Position numbers and translations under genes: made by a program. Below are positions 24,191 to 33,950 of a stretch of DNA of 64,000 nt, piece by piece; the stretch's first letter is position 1; every line of letters begins with the position of its first letter. Below the pieces are notes generated by a model. The model was given only the letters and a program-made list of their open reading frames with translations. It made no database searches and was not told the origin of the DNA. This DNA comes from Holophagaceae bacterium (GTDB lineage: Bacteria > Acidobacteriota > Holophagae > Holophagales > Holophagaceae), in NCBI GenBank assembly GCA_025361125.1, contig JANYBM010000140.1, positions 1-64,000 on the forward strand, in the 5' to 3' direction.

Positions 24191-24982
24191 ATGAATCCTT
24201 ATGAGGCACTTCAGATAAGCCCCGACGCTTCCGCCGAAGAAATAATGGCCGCCTATTTACGATTGGCCCAACAATGGCATCCCGACCGCTTCACAGGTGC
24301 GGAAAAGCTGGAAGCAGCCATGCGATATAGAGAATTGGCTGCGGCCTTCACGCAGCTGAAAGGCGTTGGGCGGCCCCAAGCCCAGCCCCCTGCCACTGCT
24401 CCGATCGCCTTGCAAAGCCCCGCACCCAGAATTGAACCAGGCCCCTCGGTGAATGCCGGTTCCCCTGCCCCTGTTGTTTTTGAATCCCAAAAAATTCGGA
24501 TCCAAACCGAAGCTGAGATAGCCGATGCGGCCCCCCGAAGTGAGCAGCCCCTGTTCGTAAAGGCCAAAGCCGCTTTGGAGAATGGTCAACACCAGAACGC
24601 TTTGGAAAACATCACAGAAGCCATCCGACTGGATCCTGAAAAGTACGAAAATTACGCACTTCAAGTCAAGATTCTGGATGCCATGGCTGGAGACAACCGC
24701 GCACTTGTCCAGGCGCTTGAACACTGTTTACGGCTCGATAAAAAGGATGCGGATTCAGCCATCCACATCGCGCAGATCTACCAATCTCTCGGAATGCAGA
24801 CTCGAGCCACACGGTACTGGGAATGGGCCTACAACTTGGCTCCAAAGCATCCATTCTTTGAACAGCAGGAGACTGGTGCCAAGGGCAAGCTCCTGAACAC
24901 CGCCGATGATATCAAAGGCTCCATCAATAGCCTGGTCTCAGACGCCAAGGGCCTGTTCGGGCGCTTCGGAAAAAAGAGCTGA
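24191..24982 (+). CDS. J-domain protein with C-terminal TPR-like repeats
   Basis: 263 aa from the ATG at 24191; the track's 24152 start adds an unlikely 13-residue leader. The J domain is residues 1-60 (NPYEALQISPDASAEEIMAAYLRLA) with the HPD tripeptide at 30-32 (QWHPDRF). A Pro/Ala-rich linker (about 70-125) leads to a helical region (about 125-215) with TPR-type pairs (AKAALENGQHQNALENITEAIRLDPEKYE, then IAQIYQSLGMQTRATRYWEWAYNLAP). There is no Gly/Phe or zinc-finger region, so it is a type III J protein that would stimulate an Hsp70 for a specific client. The client is unknown. Confidence 0.8.
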   Translation: MNPYEALQISPDASAEEIMAAYLRLAQQWHPDRFTGAEKLEAAMRYRELAAAFTQLKGVGRPQAQPPATAPIALQSPAPRIEPGPSVNAGSPAPVVFESQKIRIQTEAEIADAAPRSEQPLFVKAKAALENGQHQNALENITEAIRLDPEKYENYALQVKILDAMAGDNRALVQALEHCLRLDKKDADSAIHIAQIYQSLGMQTRATRYWEWAYNLAPKHPFFEQQETGAKGKLLNTADDIKGSINSLVSDAKGLFGRFGKKS

Positions 24983-25000
24983 CTATCGACTATCCAGGAT
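24980..25000. repeat. Heptanucleotide tandem array G
   Basis: TGACTAT CGACTAT CCAGGAT. The first unit contains the TGA stop of the J-domain gene; the array ends 3 bp before the convergent fadD stop. Confidence 0.45.
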
Positions 25001-25002
25001 GC

Positions 25003-26883
25003 TCAATGCGCTTCGGATTCGCCTTTATGAATTTCGTAAAGACCTTCGATAAGGCCATCGTACATATGATTCACGATTCTTCGCTTGATCTTCAAGCTAG
25101 GAGTCAATGCGCCATTTTCCACCGTCAGCTCATCTGGGACGAGAACGATTTTCTTGATGCGCTCATAATTCGATAGGGTGGCATTCACCTTCTCGATCCG
25201 AGTCATCAGTTTGGCCATGACAATGGGTTGCTCCACGAGCTCCCGGTGGTTGGCGTAGTGCAGGTGTTTATACCCTGCCCATCGCTCCAGAGAATCAAAA
25301 TTCGGCACGATCAGGGCAGTGATGAAATTGCGCTTGTCCCCGATCAGCACTGCTTGGGACACGTACTTGTCGGTTTTCAGTTCATTCTCGATGGGCTGGG
25401 GTGCAATTTTTTTTCCGCCGCTGGTGATGATGAGTTCCTTCTTGCGATCGGTGATCTTCAGTCGGCCGAGTGAATCAAATTCACCGATATCCCCCGTATG
25501 AAAATAGCCCTCTGCGTCGATGGCCTCTGCGGTTGCGGTCGCGTTGTCCCAGTAGCCCAGCATCACATTGGGACCATGGCAGAGAATCTCGCCATCTTCA
25601 GCGATCTTTAGGAAGGGTTTGCCTTCCCACGTATCGTAGAGCGCATGGCCAACGGTACCGGGACCGACCATTCCAAGGCGGTTGGCGGTGATGACCGGGC
25701 TGGTTTCCGTAAGGCCGTAGCCTTCCAGGATCGGTAGACCGATGGCCCAGAAAAACTCCATCACTTTGGGCATCAGGGGGGCGCCGCCGGACACCGCGAA
25801 TCGGATCTGGCCACCGGTGCGAGCTTTGATTTTGGAGAATACGAGCGCCTTTGCCAAAGCAAAGCGGAAACCTAACCAGCCGGTGGGTTCCTTCCCATTG
25901 TAGAGGAGGGGCACGACCTGCTGTCCAATGAGATAAGCCCAGTGAAAAAGCTGATGTTTGGGCCAGCCCGACCCCGCGACGCCATCCATCACTTTGGCGA
26001 AGATCTTCTCGTAAATGCGGGGCACGCTGCAAAGCACTGTAGGCCTGACTTCCATTAAATTTTCGGCCACGGTATTCACGCTTTCAGCGTAATAAATGCT
26101 CGCGCCCATGTGCAGCATCACGAAATGGCCGGCCATTCGCTCGAAAATATGGGTCAGGGGTAGAAATGAAAGGCAACGGTCCCTGGCCTGCACCGGCAAA
26201 ACCTTCAAGGATGCATGCACGTTTGAGACGATGTTGCCATGGCTCAACATGGCACCCTTGGGGTCGGCAGTGGTACCAGAGGTGTAGATCAGCGTCAGCA
26301 GATCATCCGGCTTGCGCTCCAGGCCCCACTGCCGCACCTCGGAGCGTTGGGCTTCCAGGGCTTTGCCCTCTTCCAGGAGTTGAGACCAGGAAAGAATGGT
26401 GTGGCCCTGAACTTCAGGTACCTGCCCTTTCATGAGTACGGCCAATTCCAGGTTGGGTAAGGTCGGCCAAAGCTCCAATACCTTGTCCAGCTGGGTCTCG
26501 TTCGAACAGAAAACCCAGCTTGATTTGGAATTATTCAAAATAAACGCGGCCTGATTGGCAATCAGGGTCGCGTAAATGGTGGCAGTGGGGAGACCCGAAA
26601 TTGCGCATGCATAGTCGGTCATAGCCCATTCGGGGCTGTTTTCCGCGAGGATGGCCACATGGGTTCCGGGGCGCAGCCCGCGTTTATACATGGCCAGGGC
26701 GAGATATTCAACGGATGCCAGCAATTCCTGACTCGAGATCGGGACATAGCTGCCATCTTTTTTGTAGGCCAGAGCGTCCGGCAGGTCATGCTCCACCGCC
26801 GCATAAAATAATTCCGCGATGGTCGTTACAGATTCATTCACCGTGAGGACTCCAACTTGAATGGATGGATGATGTGATGGCAT
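25003..26883 (-). CDS. Long-chain fatty acid-CoA ligase, FadD/AMP-binding type
   Basis: Adenylate-forming enzyme of up to 626 aa that makes acyl-CoA from fatty acid, ATP and CoA. The P-loop is LIYTSGTTADPKGAMLSHGN (about 195-214), then the A5 region GYGLTETSPVITANR, the ATP/ribose motif YFHTGDIGEFDSLGRLKITDRKKELI and the late Lys in GALTPSLKIKRR. Long-chain bacterial and eukaryotic-type (FACS/AFACS) ligases share this length. The ATG is only 9 bp from the divergent xerC ATG; a GTG at 26841 with GGAG upstream, giving an N-terminus MNESVTTIAELF, is an equally good start. Acts in beta-oxidation or lipid remodelling. Confidence 0.88.
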   Translation of the reverse strand: MPSHHPSIQVGVLTVNESVTTIAELFYAAVEHDLPDALAYKKDGSYVPISSQELLASVEYLALAMYKRGLRPGTHVAILAENSPEWAMTDYACAISGLPTATIYATLIANQAAFILNNSKSSWVFCSNETQLDKVLELWPTLPNLELAVLMKGQVPEVQGHTILSWSQLLEEGKALEAQRSEVRQWGLERKPDDLLTLIYTSGTTADPKGAMLSHGNIVSNVHASLKVLPVQARDRCLSFLPLTHIFERMAGHFVMLHMGASIYYAESVNTVAENLMEVRPTVLCSVPRIYEKIFAKVMDGVAGSGWPKHQLFHWAYLIGQQVVPLLYNGKEPTGWLGFRFALAKALVFSKIKARTGGQIRFAVSGGAPLMPKVMEFFWAIGLPILEGYGLTETSPVITANRLGMVGPGTVGHALYDTWEGKPFLKIAEDGEILCHGPNVMLGYWDNATATAEAIDAEGYFHTGDIGEFDSLGRLKITDRKKELIITSGGKKIAPQPIENELKTDKYVSQAVLIGDKRNFITALIVPNFDSLERWAGYKHLHYANHRELVEQPIVMAKLMTRIEKVNATLSNYERIKKIVLVPDELTVENGALTPSLKIKRRIVNHMYDGLIEGLYEIHKGESEAH

Positions 26884-26892
26884 GGTAACAGG

Positions 26893-27807
26893 ATGATCGT
26901 CACTTCTCCGCTAGGTGAAGCGGTTCATGCATTCCACCTGGAACAACGCGCCAGGGGTGTGTCGCCGCACACCGTCCGGGCACAAAAGGGTGACCTGGAA
27001 AAACTCGTTGCTCATGCGCTTCAAGAATCCTGGACTGGATGGGACGTGACCCCGCGCACCCTGCGGCGATTCGCACTGGAGCTGGGCGCGCGAGGCTTGG
27101 ACCCCGCCAGCCAGGCGCGAATTTTATCCACGGCAAGGGGGTTCTTCAGGTGGCTCTGGGATACCGGGCGCATCCCCATGAATCCAGCATCAGGCCTTAG
27201 AAACCCCAAGCAGGCCATCAAGCTGCCAGCTTTTTTGACGGAAGGAGAAAGTGCTTCCTTGCTGGACCTCCCGGTGGCAATGGATTTTTCGTCGGCACGG
27301 CTGCGCTGCCTATTGGAATTGCTTTATGCCTCGGGATTGCGCGTCTCTGAATTGGTGGGGCTGGACCTTCAGGATGTGTTTTTCGAACAGCGGACGCTGC
27401 GTGTGATGGGCAAGGGAAGTAAGGAAAGGCTTGTCCCCTTTCATCCGGAAGCCGCTGAAGTCCTGGAGTGCTATTTGCGTTTCCGGAACAGTCATTTGGG
27501 ATTGAAATCCCTGCCACCCACAGCTGCGATCTTCCTGAATTTGCGCGGTGGACGCCTGACCCCCACCAGCGTCCGGAACCTCTTGCAAAAAGCCATGGAG
27601 GGAGCCGCGCTCAGAGCTCGTATCAGCCCCCATGCCTTGCGCCACAGCTTTGCCTCGCACCTGCTTGCCCACGGCATGGACCTGCGCGCCATCCAGGAGC
27701 TTTTGGGCCACGCCAGCCTGAGTACCACCCAACGCTACACTCACTTGGAGCTTGAACAGCTCTCCAAGACTTACAACTCCGCGCATCCAAGGGCCAAGAA
27801 GTCATGA
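26893..27807 (+). CDS. Tyrosine site-specific recombinase, XerC/XerD type
   Basis: 304 aa, the usual XerC/D length. The SAM-like core-binding domain is about residues 5-90. The catalytic domain holds R150 (ASGLRVSEL), K174 (MGKGSKERL), H247 and R250 (SPHALRHSFA), H273 (LGHAS) and Y282 (TTQRYTH), the full active set. Family role: resolving chromosome dimers at dif with FtsK. It lies alone, with no excisionase, att repeats or phage genes around it, so a housekeeping Xer rather than an integrase is likely. Which of XerC or XerD cannot be told. The stop codon overlaps a heptad array. Confidence 0.88.
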   Translation: MIVTSPLGEAVHAFHLEQRARGVSPHTVRAQKGDLEKLVAHALQESWTGWDVTPRTLRRFALELGARGLDPASQARILSTARGFFRWLWDTGRIPMNPASGLRNPKQAIKLPAFLTEGESASLLDLPVAMDFSSARLRCLLELLYASGLRVSELVGLDLQDVFFEQRTLRVMGKGSKERLVPFHPEAAEVLECYLRFRNSHLGLKSLPPTAAIFLNLRGGRLTPTSVRNLLQKAMEGAALRARISPHALRHSFASHLLAHGMDLRAIQELLGHASLSTTQRYTHLELEQLSKTYNSAHPRAKKS

Positions 27808-27839
27808 TTGAACCTCAGGACTCAGGATTTCTTCCTCAA
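27805..27839. repeat. Degenerate heptanucleotide tandem array H
   Basis: TGATTGA ACCTCAG GACTCAG GATTTCT TCCTCAA, in register from the xerC stop codon to the stop of the convergent DUF4388 gene. Confidence 0.5.
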
Positions 27840-28657
27840 GGCGCTGGCCTTACCTGAACGATATCGCCTTCGTTCAGGCCCCAGGCGCTCATGAGATCCT
27901 TGGAGATCGCCAGGGTGAAGTCATTCATGCCAGTAACGAATTGGATGGGATCCACGGCAGGACCGTGGGCCCACATGACGCGAACATTGACGAGGGGTGA
28001 ATGGGCATAGGGTTCAAGTTGACGCCACTGGGCTTCCAGGGATTTGGGCGCTTCCAGGTGGTCGCCTTTTTTAAAGAACCCCGTTTTCAGAATTCCCACG
28101 TTCACCTGCACTTCTGGTTCGAATAATTTCAGGCGTCCGGCATCGTAAAGAATGCTAGCCGCTTGGAGTACCTGGACCTCATTTTGTTCAGTGGTGGCCA
28201 TGACATCCAGAAAGTCCCGGAAACCGTCAAAATAGGGGATGATTTTCCGGTCTTCCGTATAGATCTTGATTCCCTGAAGCAACTCTTCGCCCTGAAGTGT
28301 TGGCCAGGGCACGGATTTAAGGCTGGGGAACAGGCTGCGCAAGCGCTTGCGTGAATCCGAAGTGCGGGCGGATTCCATGAGCAGGTCGGGAACTGAACGG
28401 CGGATGCTATTAGGTGCCTGAACTTTCATGGCGATGAACTCGAATTCACCCTTGTCCCATTCCAGAATCTCAAAGGCGGCCATTTCGCCTTTGCAATGAG
28501 GCGTTTCCGCATGAATCACTTCACCATTGACCACAAAAAGGGTACCGGATGCCTTTCCGGAAGTAACTTTGAGTAGGCCGGTCTTCTTGTTCACGTGCAG
28601 AAGCTGAGCCACATCCGTGAGGGAAATGCTCGACAGATTACCGCGGAGATTCGACAT
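27836..28657 (-). CDS. DUF4388 domain protein, response-regulator partner
   Basis: 273 aa from the ATG at 28657, which shares one base with the stop of the response regulator (TGATG); the longer track start lies inside that gene. The N-terminal ~110 residues (NLRGNLSSISLTDVAQLLHVNKKTGLLKVT...GTLFVVNGEVIHAE) are a DUF4388/PATAN-like domain, a module frequent in Acidobacteria, Deltaproteobacteria and cyanobacteria and tied to two-component systems and motility. The C-terminal part (from about 150) is unassigned, ending with a swapped-hairpin-like beta string (MNDFTLAISKDLMSAWGLNEGDIVQVRP). The coupled CheY-like protein suggests signal output. Confidence 0.8.
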   Translation of the reverse strand: MSNLRGNLSSISLTDVAQLLHVNKKTGLLKVTSGKASGTLFVVNGEVIHAETPHCKGEMAAFEILEWDKGEFEFIAMKVQAPNSIRRSVPDLLMESARTSDSRKRLRSLFPSLKSVPWPTLQGEELLQGIKIYTEDRKIIPYFDGFRDFLDVMATTEQNEVQVLQAASILYDAGRLKLFEPEVQVNVGILKTGFFKKGDHLEAPKSLEAQWRQLEPYAHSPLVNVRVMWAHGPAVDPIQFVTGMNDFTLAISKDLMSAWGLNEGDIVQVRPAP

Positions 28658-29022
28658 CAGTCGGGCTCCCCGATGAGTTCCTTCACCATCAGCAGGATGC
28701 GATCCCGCCCAAAGGGTTTCACCGCATAGACATCGGCCCCCACGCGAAGGCCTTCCGACCAATGGGATTCTTCATCAAGGCCTGTGAGCATCACCACTTT
28801 CGGCGGATCAGGAAATCCTTTAATGAATCCACACAACTCGTAGCCACTCTCACCTGGCATGTCCACATCAAGGAACACCAAGTCAACTTTTTTGAGCGCC
28901 AGTTGTTTCCGAGCTGGATCGGTGCTGTCAGCCGTCAGGACTCGATAGCCTTCGAGAGACAAAATATCATGGAGGAGACCCACCACCTCTGGCTGGTCGT
29001 CTACTACCAGGATGGTCTTCAT
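28657..29022 (-). CDS. Single-domain CheY-like response regulator
   Basis: 121 aa, receiver domain only. The acidic pair is in LVVDDQPE, the phospho-acceptor Asp in LVFLDVDMPGESG (about residue 53), the Thr in VVMLTGLDEE and the Lys in YAVKPFGRD. There is no output domain; the signal probably goes to a partner such as the overlapping DUF4388 protein. The start overlaps the pdxJ stop by 4 nt (ATGA), an unexpected coupling of a signalling pair to a vitamin B6 gene. The nearest histidine kinase in the window is the FHA-GAF kinase 32 kb away; no cognate kinase is adjacent. Confidence 0.88.
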   Translation of the reverse strand: MKTILVVDDQPEVVGLLHDILSLEGYRVLTADSTDPARKQLALKKVDLVFLDVDMPGESGYELCGFIKGFPDPPKVVMLTGLDEESHWSEGLRVGADVYAVKPFGRDRILLMVKELIGEPD

Positions 29023-29753
29023 GATGTATGGCCCCCGCCGCTCATGGCGTTCAGCATCTCTTTGACTGCCTGTTCCATGCCCACGAAGATCGCCCTGGCG
29101 ATGATGCTGTGGCCGATGTTCAATTCTTCGATTTCGGGGATGGCGGCCACCGCCCCCACGTTCCTAAGAGAAAGGCCATGGCCCGCCAGCACACGCAATC
29201 CTAAATTCGCGGAGCGCTTGGCGGCATCCCGGATGCGGCCCAGTTCAAGGCTCGGATCACTGCCAAATGGGAGATCTGAATACACCCCCGTATTCAGTTC
29301 GACTGCGTCTGCCTCAAGCTTGGCGGCCATCATCACCTGTTCGCGGGAGGGGTCAATGAATAGGCTCACGCGGATGTCGGATGCCTTGAGCTCCCGGATG
29401 ATCTGGCGCAGGGGCGCCTGTAAGAAAATGGCATCAAGGCCACCGGCAGTAGTGAGCTCTTCTCTTGTTTCCGGGACCAGTGTCACCATCTGAGGTTTAG
29501 GGCCGATGACCGATTCCAGAGCTTCTGGGGTGGCCGCGCACTCCACATTCAATGGCAGTGAAAGAACTTCTTTAAGAACCTTGAGATCCCGGTCCTGGAT
29601 GTGGCGCCGGTCCGCCCGGAGATGAACCGTGATACCACTGCAGCCTGCGCTCTGGGCCGCCAAAGCCGCAGCCACGGGCTCGGGTTCACGGCCCGCACGT
29701 GCCTGGCGCAGCGTTGCCACGTGATCAATATTCACACCCAGGCGTGGACTCAA
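29019..29753 (-). CDS. pdxJ: Pyridoxine 5'-phosphate synthase
   Basis: Condenses 3-amino-2-oxopropyl phosphate with deoxyxylulose 5-phosphate to pyridoxine phosphate. The frame is open from 29861, but PdxJ proteins start just before LGVNIDHVATLRQAR. A TTG at 29753 with GGGAG seven nt upstream gives 244 aa, the normal length, so I choose it. ITVHLRADRRHIQDRDL and LPLNVECAAT hold substrate-binding residues; AVELNTGVYS and VLAGHGLSLRNV follow as expected. It is 70 nt from glmM upstream and overlaps the response regulator downstream. pdxA is not in the window. Confidence 0.92.
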   Translation of the reverse strand: MSPRLGVNIDHVATLRQARAGREPEPVAAALAAQSAGCSGITVHLRADRRHIQDRDLKVLKEVLSLPLNVECAATPEALESVIGPKPQMVTLVPETREELTTAGGLDAIFLQAPLRQIIRELKASDIRVSLFIDPSREQVMMAAKLEADAVELNTGVYSDLPFGSDPSLELGRIRDAAKRSANLGLRVLAGHGLSLRNVGAVAAIPEIEELNIGHSIIARAIFVGMEQAVKEMLNAMSGGGHTS

Positions 29754-29823
29754 GAGATGGCTCCCGTTGATGCAATCATATGGATGACCCAAGATACCAG
29801 AATTGAAGAGGCGGGCAGGGTCT

Positions 29824-31140
29824 TCATGACATCCCCAGATCCGCCCGGGCGGCAGTCTCAAGACTAAGCATGGCCGTGGCCAGTAGTTCGGGTTCCCTGG
29901 CTTCGGCCATGAGACGCAGCTTGGGTTCAGTCCCGGACCAACGCACCACTAGCCTCAAGGATCCGCCGACTCCGCCGTAGCGGGCTTCCAGGTCATTCAT
30001 GGCAGCAGCCAAAGCTTTGCATTCCTCCAATGCCTTACGTTCCTTGGTCCTCAGGTTCACCAATGTCAGTGGCCAGGGTTCGAAGCGCCAGGACCAACGT
30101 TCGGTTTTAGGACGACGCAACAGGGCCCGGAGCAAGGCGATGGCCGTGGCCAAACCGTCCCCCGAAGGGCCTTCCCGCTTCTGGATCAGATGCCCAGAAG
30201 CTTCCGCGGCCAGATCCCAACCCCGTGCCTGAAGTTCGCGCAGCAGGTATTTGTCCCCTACCGGTGTTCGCGCAAAGTCCACACCTCGGGTGGCCAGGGC
30301 TGCTTCCAGGGCTCCATTGGTCATCACGGTGCCGACAATGCCGGGAAGGGCTTCACCAGCTTCCAGGCGATCCTGGGCCAGCAACCAGAGCATCTGGTCC
30401 CCATCCACCAGCGCACCTTGGGAATCCAGCATCAGGCAACGATCACCGTCTCCATCAAACGCGATGCCGAGTTCGGATCCGGATGCCTTCACGGCTTCAC
30501 GCAAGGCGCCCAGGTGGGTGGAGCCACCCCCTACATTGATGAGTTTTCCCTCGGCTGGGACACCGATCCACTGGATCGCCCCCCGGAGCACTTGGGAGGC
30601 GAAAGGAGCAGTGGCTCCATGGGCGCAGTCTATGACGATGGGAAAATCATCCGGCAGTTCCACCATGCCGAGATGGGTCAAATAGCTTTCCACAAGGCAA
30701 TTGTCTGGGTTCAAGTGTGTGGGTGGCGAATCTGGAACCACAGCATCCATAAAGGCGCCTTCAATGGCCAGTTCCTCGGCTTCTTCAAGTTTCTCGCCCA
30801 ACCCATTGAAGCCCTTGATGCCATTATCCTCAGGGGGATTATGGCTGGCGCTGAGCATGATGCCCCAGGCGCCAGGCGTTTGCTTGGTGAGCAACGCTAC
30901 CGCGGGCGTCGGCACCATGCCGAGAATGAGGGTGGGAAAACCACCAAGACCCTGAATGAGTGCCTGGGCCATGGGCTCGGAACTGGTCCGGGGATCCCAC
31001 CCAAGAATGAGGCTTGAAATGCCCCTGGACCTGGCGACCAGGCCCCAGGCCTGGCCCCAGCGGGCCACTTCAGCAAGACTCAAAGGGGATTCATAGGCGC
31101 GGCCGCGAATGCCGTCAGTACCGAAATAATTCAAGGTCAT
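29824..31140 (-). CDS. glmM: Phosphoglucosamine mutase
   Basis: Converts glucosamine 6-phosphate to glucosamine 1-phosphate for peptidoglycan and LPS precursors. 438 aa. YFGTDGIRGRA opens the protein, the phosphoserine loop is SASHNPPEDNGIKGF with the active Ser at 99, the Mg2+ loop is AFDGDGDRCLML, and the sugar-binding EASGHL string (about 313-318) and phosphate-binding RWSGTEPKLR (C-terminal) are present. The TDGIRG start favours GlmM over phosphomannomutase/phosphoglucomutase. folP ends 4 bp upstream; the folP-glmM order is also common elsewhere. Confidence 0.92.
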   Translation of the reverse strand: MTLNYFGTDGIRGRAYESPLSLAEVARWGQAWGLVARSRGISSLILGWDPRTSSEPMAQALIQGLGGFPTLILGMVPTPAVALLTKQTPGAWGIMLSASHNPPEDNGIKGFNGLGEKLEEAEELAIEGAFMDAVVPDSPPTHLNPDNCLVESYLTHLGMVELPDDFPIVIDCAHGATAPFASQVLRGAIQWIGVPAEGKLINVGGGSTHLGALREAVKASGSELGIAFDGDGDRCLMLDSQGALVDGDQMLWLLAQDRLEAGEALPGIVGTVMTNGALEAALATRGVDFARTPVGDKYLLRELQARGWDLAAEASGHLIQKREGPSGDGLATAIALLRALLRRPKTERWSWRFEPWPLTLVNLRTKERKALEECKALAAAMNDLEARYGGVGGSLRLVVRWSGTEPKLRLMAEAREPELLATAMLSLETAARADLGMS

Positions 31141-31143
31141 GCT

Positions 31144-31965
31144 CTAAGGTAGCTCGTGTGTCCTGAACACGCGATAGCCCATGGCCTCGGCTTCCTGGTG
31201 GGCAAAGTCGGTCAGGCCATCCCGATGGAGTGAGGACAGGCCCGGGGTACCGTTTCGCCAGGGGAGAAACCGCTTGCGGGAAATGCCGATGCAAAACCGT
31301 CTAATGGGCCAGGAAAGCATCGCCGGAAGGCGTGGAAGCAAGTTCCAAAGTGCGAAGTCTTCGTTATAAGTCATCCCGAATCCGAACCCGGGATCCAGGA
31401 CAATTCTTTCCTGAGCGATGCCAGCTTCGAGCAGGCGATCCCGCATACAACGCATCTCGGCAAGCGCCAGCTCCGCGCTCCTGGAAGCTGGATCGTCATA
31501 TTCCGGCATCCAGAGGGAGCCATCTCTCAGCCGGCTGCGCATGGCAATGAGGCCACAATCTGAATGCTTGGCCAGCTCAAGCATCGCAGGATCTGAAAAC
31601 CCGGTGACGTCATTCAATACGGAGATGCCAGCCTCCAGACCCTTTGCCGCTACCTGGTGGTGGCGAGTATCCAGACTCAGTGGGATGTCAGGGAGTTGCT
31701 CTTGAAGCATGGCCAGCACTGGTTTTAGTCGTGCCCATTCGTCGTCAGGGGTAACAGCAGCGGCTCCTGGGCGTGTGCTTTCGGCCCCCAGATCGAGCAT
31801 GCTCACACCGGAAGCCGCTAGTCTTCTGGCCTGCGTCAGCGCCCTGTCCGGTGAGATGAATTGGCCGCCGTCACTGAAAGAATCTGGTGTGACATTCAAG
31901 ATCCCAATGAAGCAAGGGCCACTCTTGGGAAGTGGCCCTTGCCTATGCTGGAAGAAATCCTTCAT
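31144..31965 (-). CDS. folP: Dihydropteroate synthase
   Basis: Joins p-aminobenzoate to the pterin pyrophosphate in folate synthesis; sulfonamide target. 273 aa TIM barrel. [14 protein letters not shown] (first signature), [12 protein letters not shown] (second), [17 protein letters not shown] and [14 protein letters not shown] are all in place, and GISRKRFL holds the pterin/phosphate-binding Lys and Arg. The ATG overlaps the ftsH stop by 4 nt. ftsH-folP-glmM order is widely conserved in bacteria, which supports all three calls. Confidence 0.94.
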   Translation of the reverse strand: MKDFFQHRQGPLPKSGPCFIGILNVTPDSFSDGGQFISPDRALTQARRLAASGVSMLDLGAESTRPGAAAVTPDDEWARLKPVLAMLQEQLPDIPLSLDTRHHQVAAKGLEAGISVLNDVTGFSDPAMLELAKHSDCGLIAMRSRLRDGSLWMPEYDDPASRSAELALAEMRCMRDRLLEAGIAQERIVLDPGFGFGMTYNEDFALWNLLPRLPAMLSWPIRRFCIGISRKRFLPWRNGTPGLSSLHRDGLTDFAHQEAEAMGYRVFRTHELP

Positions 31966-33899
31966 GCGGGATTCAAAGCCGGATCAAGCCCTGGATCAGA
32001 CTTTTTCTCATCGGTGGCAGCGGCGTCTGCGGGACCGCCCGTTCCAGGAGCCGGGCGAGGCGGAAGCGTACCGCCCTTCATGAGCAATTCGACATCATTG
32101 CCATCAAGGGTTTCCCGTACCAGCAGTGCTTCGGCGATGGCAACCAACGAATCGCGTTTTTCGAGAATGATCCGTTTGGCTAAATCGTAATTCCGCATGA
32201 CGATGTCGTGCACTTCGGAGTCAATGACGCGGGCGGTATCCTCGGAGAAATTCCGTTGGTGTCCATAATCGCGCCCCAGGAAGATCTCCTGCTGCTCACC
32301 GGCGAAATTGAGAGGGCCCAGTTTGGGGCTCATGCCGTACTCCGTGACCATGGAGCGGGCCATGCTGGTGGCCTGCTGGATGTCATTGCTGGCGCCGGTG
32401 GAGAACTGGTTGAAGAAGATCTCCTCAGCGATGCGACCGCCCATGGAGATGGCGATGCGACCTTCCATGAATTCCTTGGTGGTGTTGTAACGGTCTCCTA
32501 CCGGTAACTGCCAAGTGACGCCCAGGGCGCGACCGCGGGGAATGATCGTCACTTTGTGCAGAGGGTCGGCGCCTTGGACCGTGACGGCCAGGACCGTGTG
32601 TCCCGCTTCATGATAGGCGGTGATTTTTTTATCTTCATCCGTCATCACCATGGAACGTCGCTCGGAGCCCATGTAGACCTTATCCTTGGCATTCTCAAAG
32701 TCTGACATCTCCACCCATTTTTTGCTGGTGCGGGCAGCATACAGAGCGGCTTCATTGCAGAGGTTGGCGAGGTCGGCACCGGCGAAGCCTGGGGTTCCCC
32801 GGGCTATGACTTCCAGATCCACATCAGGTGAGAGCGGAATCTTATTGGCGGTGTGTACCTTCAGGATTTCAAAACGACCTTTTACATCCGGGCGGTCAAC
32901 AACCACACGGCGGTCGAACCGGCCGGGCCGGAGCAGAGCGGGATCAAGCACATCCGGGCGGTTGGTGGCGGCGATGAGAATGACGCCCTCATTACCTTCG
33001 AACCCGTCCATTTCCACGAGCAATTGATTGAGCGTTTGTTCGCGCTCATCATGCCCACCACCCATGCCTGCGCCGCGATGGCGACCTACAGCGTCTATTT
33101 CATCAATGAAAATAATGCAGGGCGCACTTTTCTTTCCTTGCTCAAAGAGATCGCGCACACGGGAGGCGCCAACGCCCACGAACATCTCGACGAAGTCAGA
33201 CCCCGAAATGGAAAAGAACTGCACCTTTGCTTCACCGGAAATGGCCCTGGCAAGTAAAGTCTTGCCGGTACCTGGAGGGCCCATGAGCAACACGCCTTTG
33301 GGGATTTTTCCCCCAAGCTTCACGAACCGGGCTGGGTCCTTCAGAAAATCCACGATTTCCTTGAGCTCTTCTTTCGCTTCTTCGCAACCGGCCACATCGG
33401 CAAACGTGATGCGTTTGTTGGAGCTGGAAAGCCCCTTGGCCCTGGCTTTCCCAAAGGAAAGAGCTTTGTTGCCACCCGCTTGGGCTTGACGCATGAACAC
33501 GAACCACAGCACCACGAACACCAGCAGCGGGCCCCAGAAAATCAACAAGTACATGAATTGGTTGTCCGAAGGTTTCGTGGCCTTGAATTCATCCAGTTTG
33601 GGGGGCTCTTCCTGCCGCCAACTGAGGATCACCTTGCCAAGATCCTGCATGGGTGGGGCGATGGTCTTGAACTTCTCGATCTGGTCACCCTTGGCATTGC
33701 GGAAAGAGGCCCGGTAAGTCCCTTCCACATCCTGGCCAGAAAGGGTCACGGTCTTGTATTTGCCACCTACGCCTTCAGCAATGAAGGTGGAGAAGGGGAC
33801 TTCCTGCACATTGTTGGTCTTGGGAATTTGAATGATGGCCACGTAGACCAACACCACAATCCCAACCCAAACAAGCATGCTTTTGACGGCTGAATTCAA
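31962..33899 (-). CDS. ftsH: ATP-dependent zinc metalloprotease FtsH
   Basis: Membrane AAA+ protease for quality control and regulated degradation, including LpxC-type turnover in other bacteria. About 645 aa. Helix 1 is residues ~7-25 and helix 2 about 105-125, flanking the periplasmic domain. [14 protein letters not shown] (Walker A), [11 protein letters not shown] (Walker B), [15 protein letters not shown] (second region of homology). Protease: HEAGH zinc motif in [11 protein letters not shown]. The track ATG (33926) has no ribosome site, whereas AAGGAGG sits 7 nt before a TTG at 33899, giving a typical FtsH N-terminus MNSAVKSML. Coupled to folP. Confidence 0.95.
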   Translation of the reverse strand: MNSAVKSMLVWVGIVVLVYVAIIQIPKTNNVQEVPFSTFIAEGVGGKYKTVTLSGQDVEGTYRASFRNAKGDQIEKFKTIAPPMQDLGKVILSWRQEEPPKLDEFKATKPSDNQFMYLLIFWGPLLVFVVLWFVFMRQAQAGGNKALSFGKARAKGLSSSNKRITFADVAGCEEAKEELKEIVDFLKDPARFVKLGGKIPKGVLLMGPPGTGKTLLARAISGEAKVQFFSISGSDFVEMFVGVGASRVRDLFEQGKKSAPCIIFIDEIDAVGRHRGAGMGGGHDEREQTLNQLLVEMDGFEGNEGVILIAATNRPDVLDPALLRPGRFDRRVVVDRPDVKGRFEILKVHTANKIPLSPDVDLEVIARGTPGFAGADLANLCNEAALYAARTSKKWVEMSDFENAKDKVYMGSERRSMVMTDEDKKITAYHEAGHTVLAVTVQGADPLHKVTIIPRGRALGVTWQLPVGDRYNTTKEFMEGRIAISMGGRIAEEIFFNQFSTGASNDIQQATSMARSMVTEYGMSPKLGPLNFAGEQQEIFLGRDYGHQRNFSEDTARVIDSEVHDIVMRNYDLAKRIILEKRDSLVAIAEALLVRETLDGNDVELLMKGGTLPPRPAPGTGGPADAAATDEKKSDPGLDPALNPA

Positions 33900-33950
33900 A
33901 ATGAGCCTCCTTAAGGCCACCTGCAAAAGTCCTACGCGCTTTGCAGCCTT

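Noticed and set aside
23986-24192. 68-aa minus-strand frame in the largest intergenic gap
   Set aside because: No ribosome site, no protein-like pattern, and it runs into the J-domain start.
26893-27807. Integrase of a genomic island or prophage
   Set aside because: No att-like direct repeats, no excisionase or phage genes, base composition like its neighbours; fits a housekeeping Xer.
30190-31017. 275-aa plus-strand frame opposite glmM
   Set aside because: Antisense to a full-length conserved enzyme.
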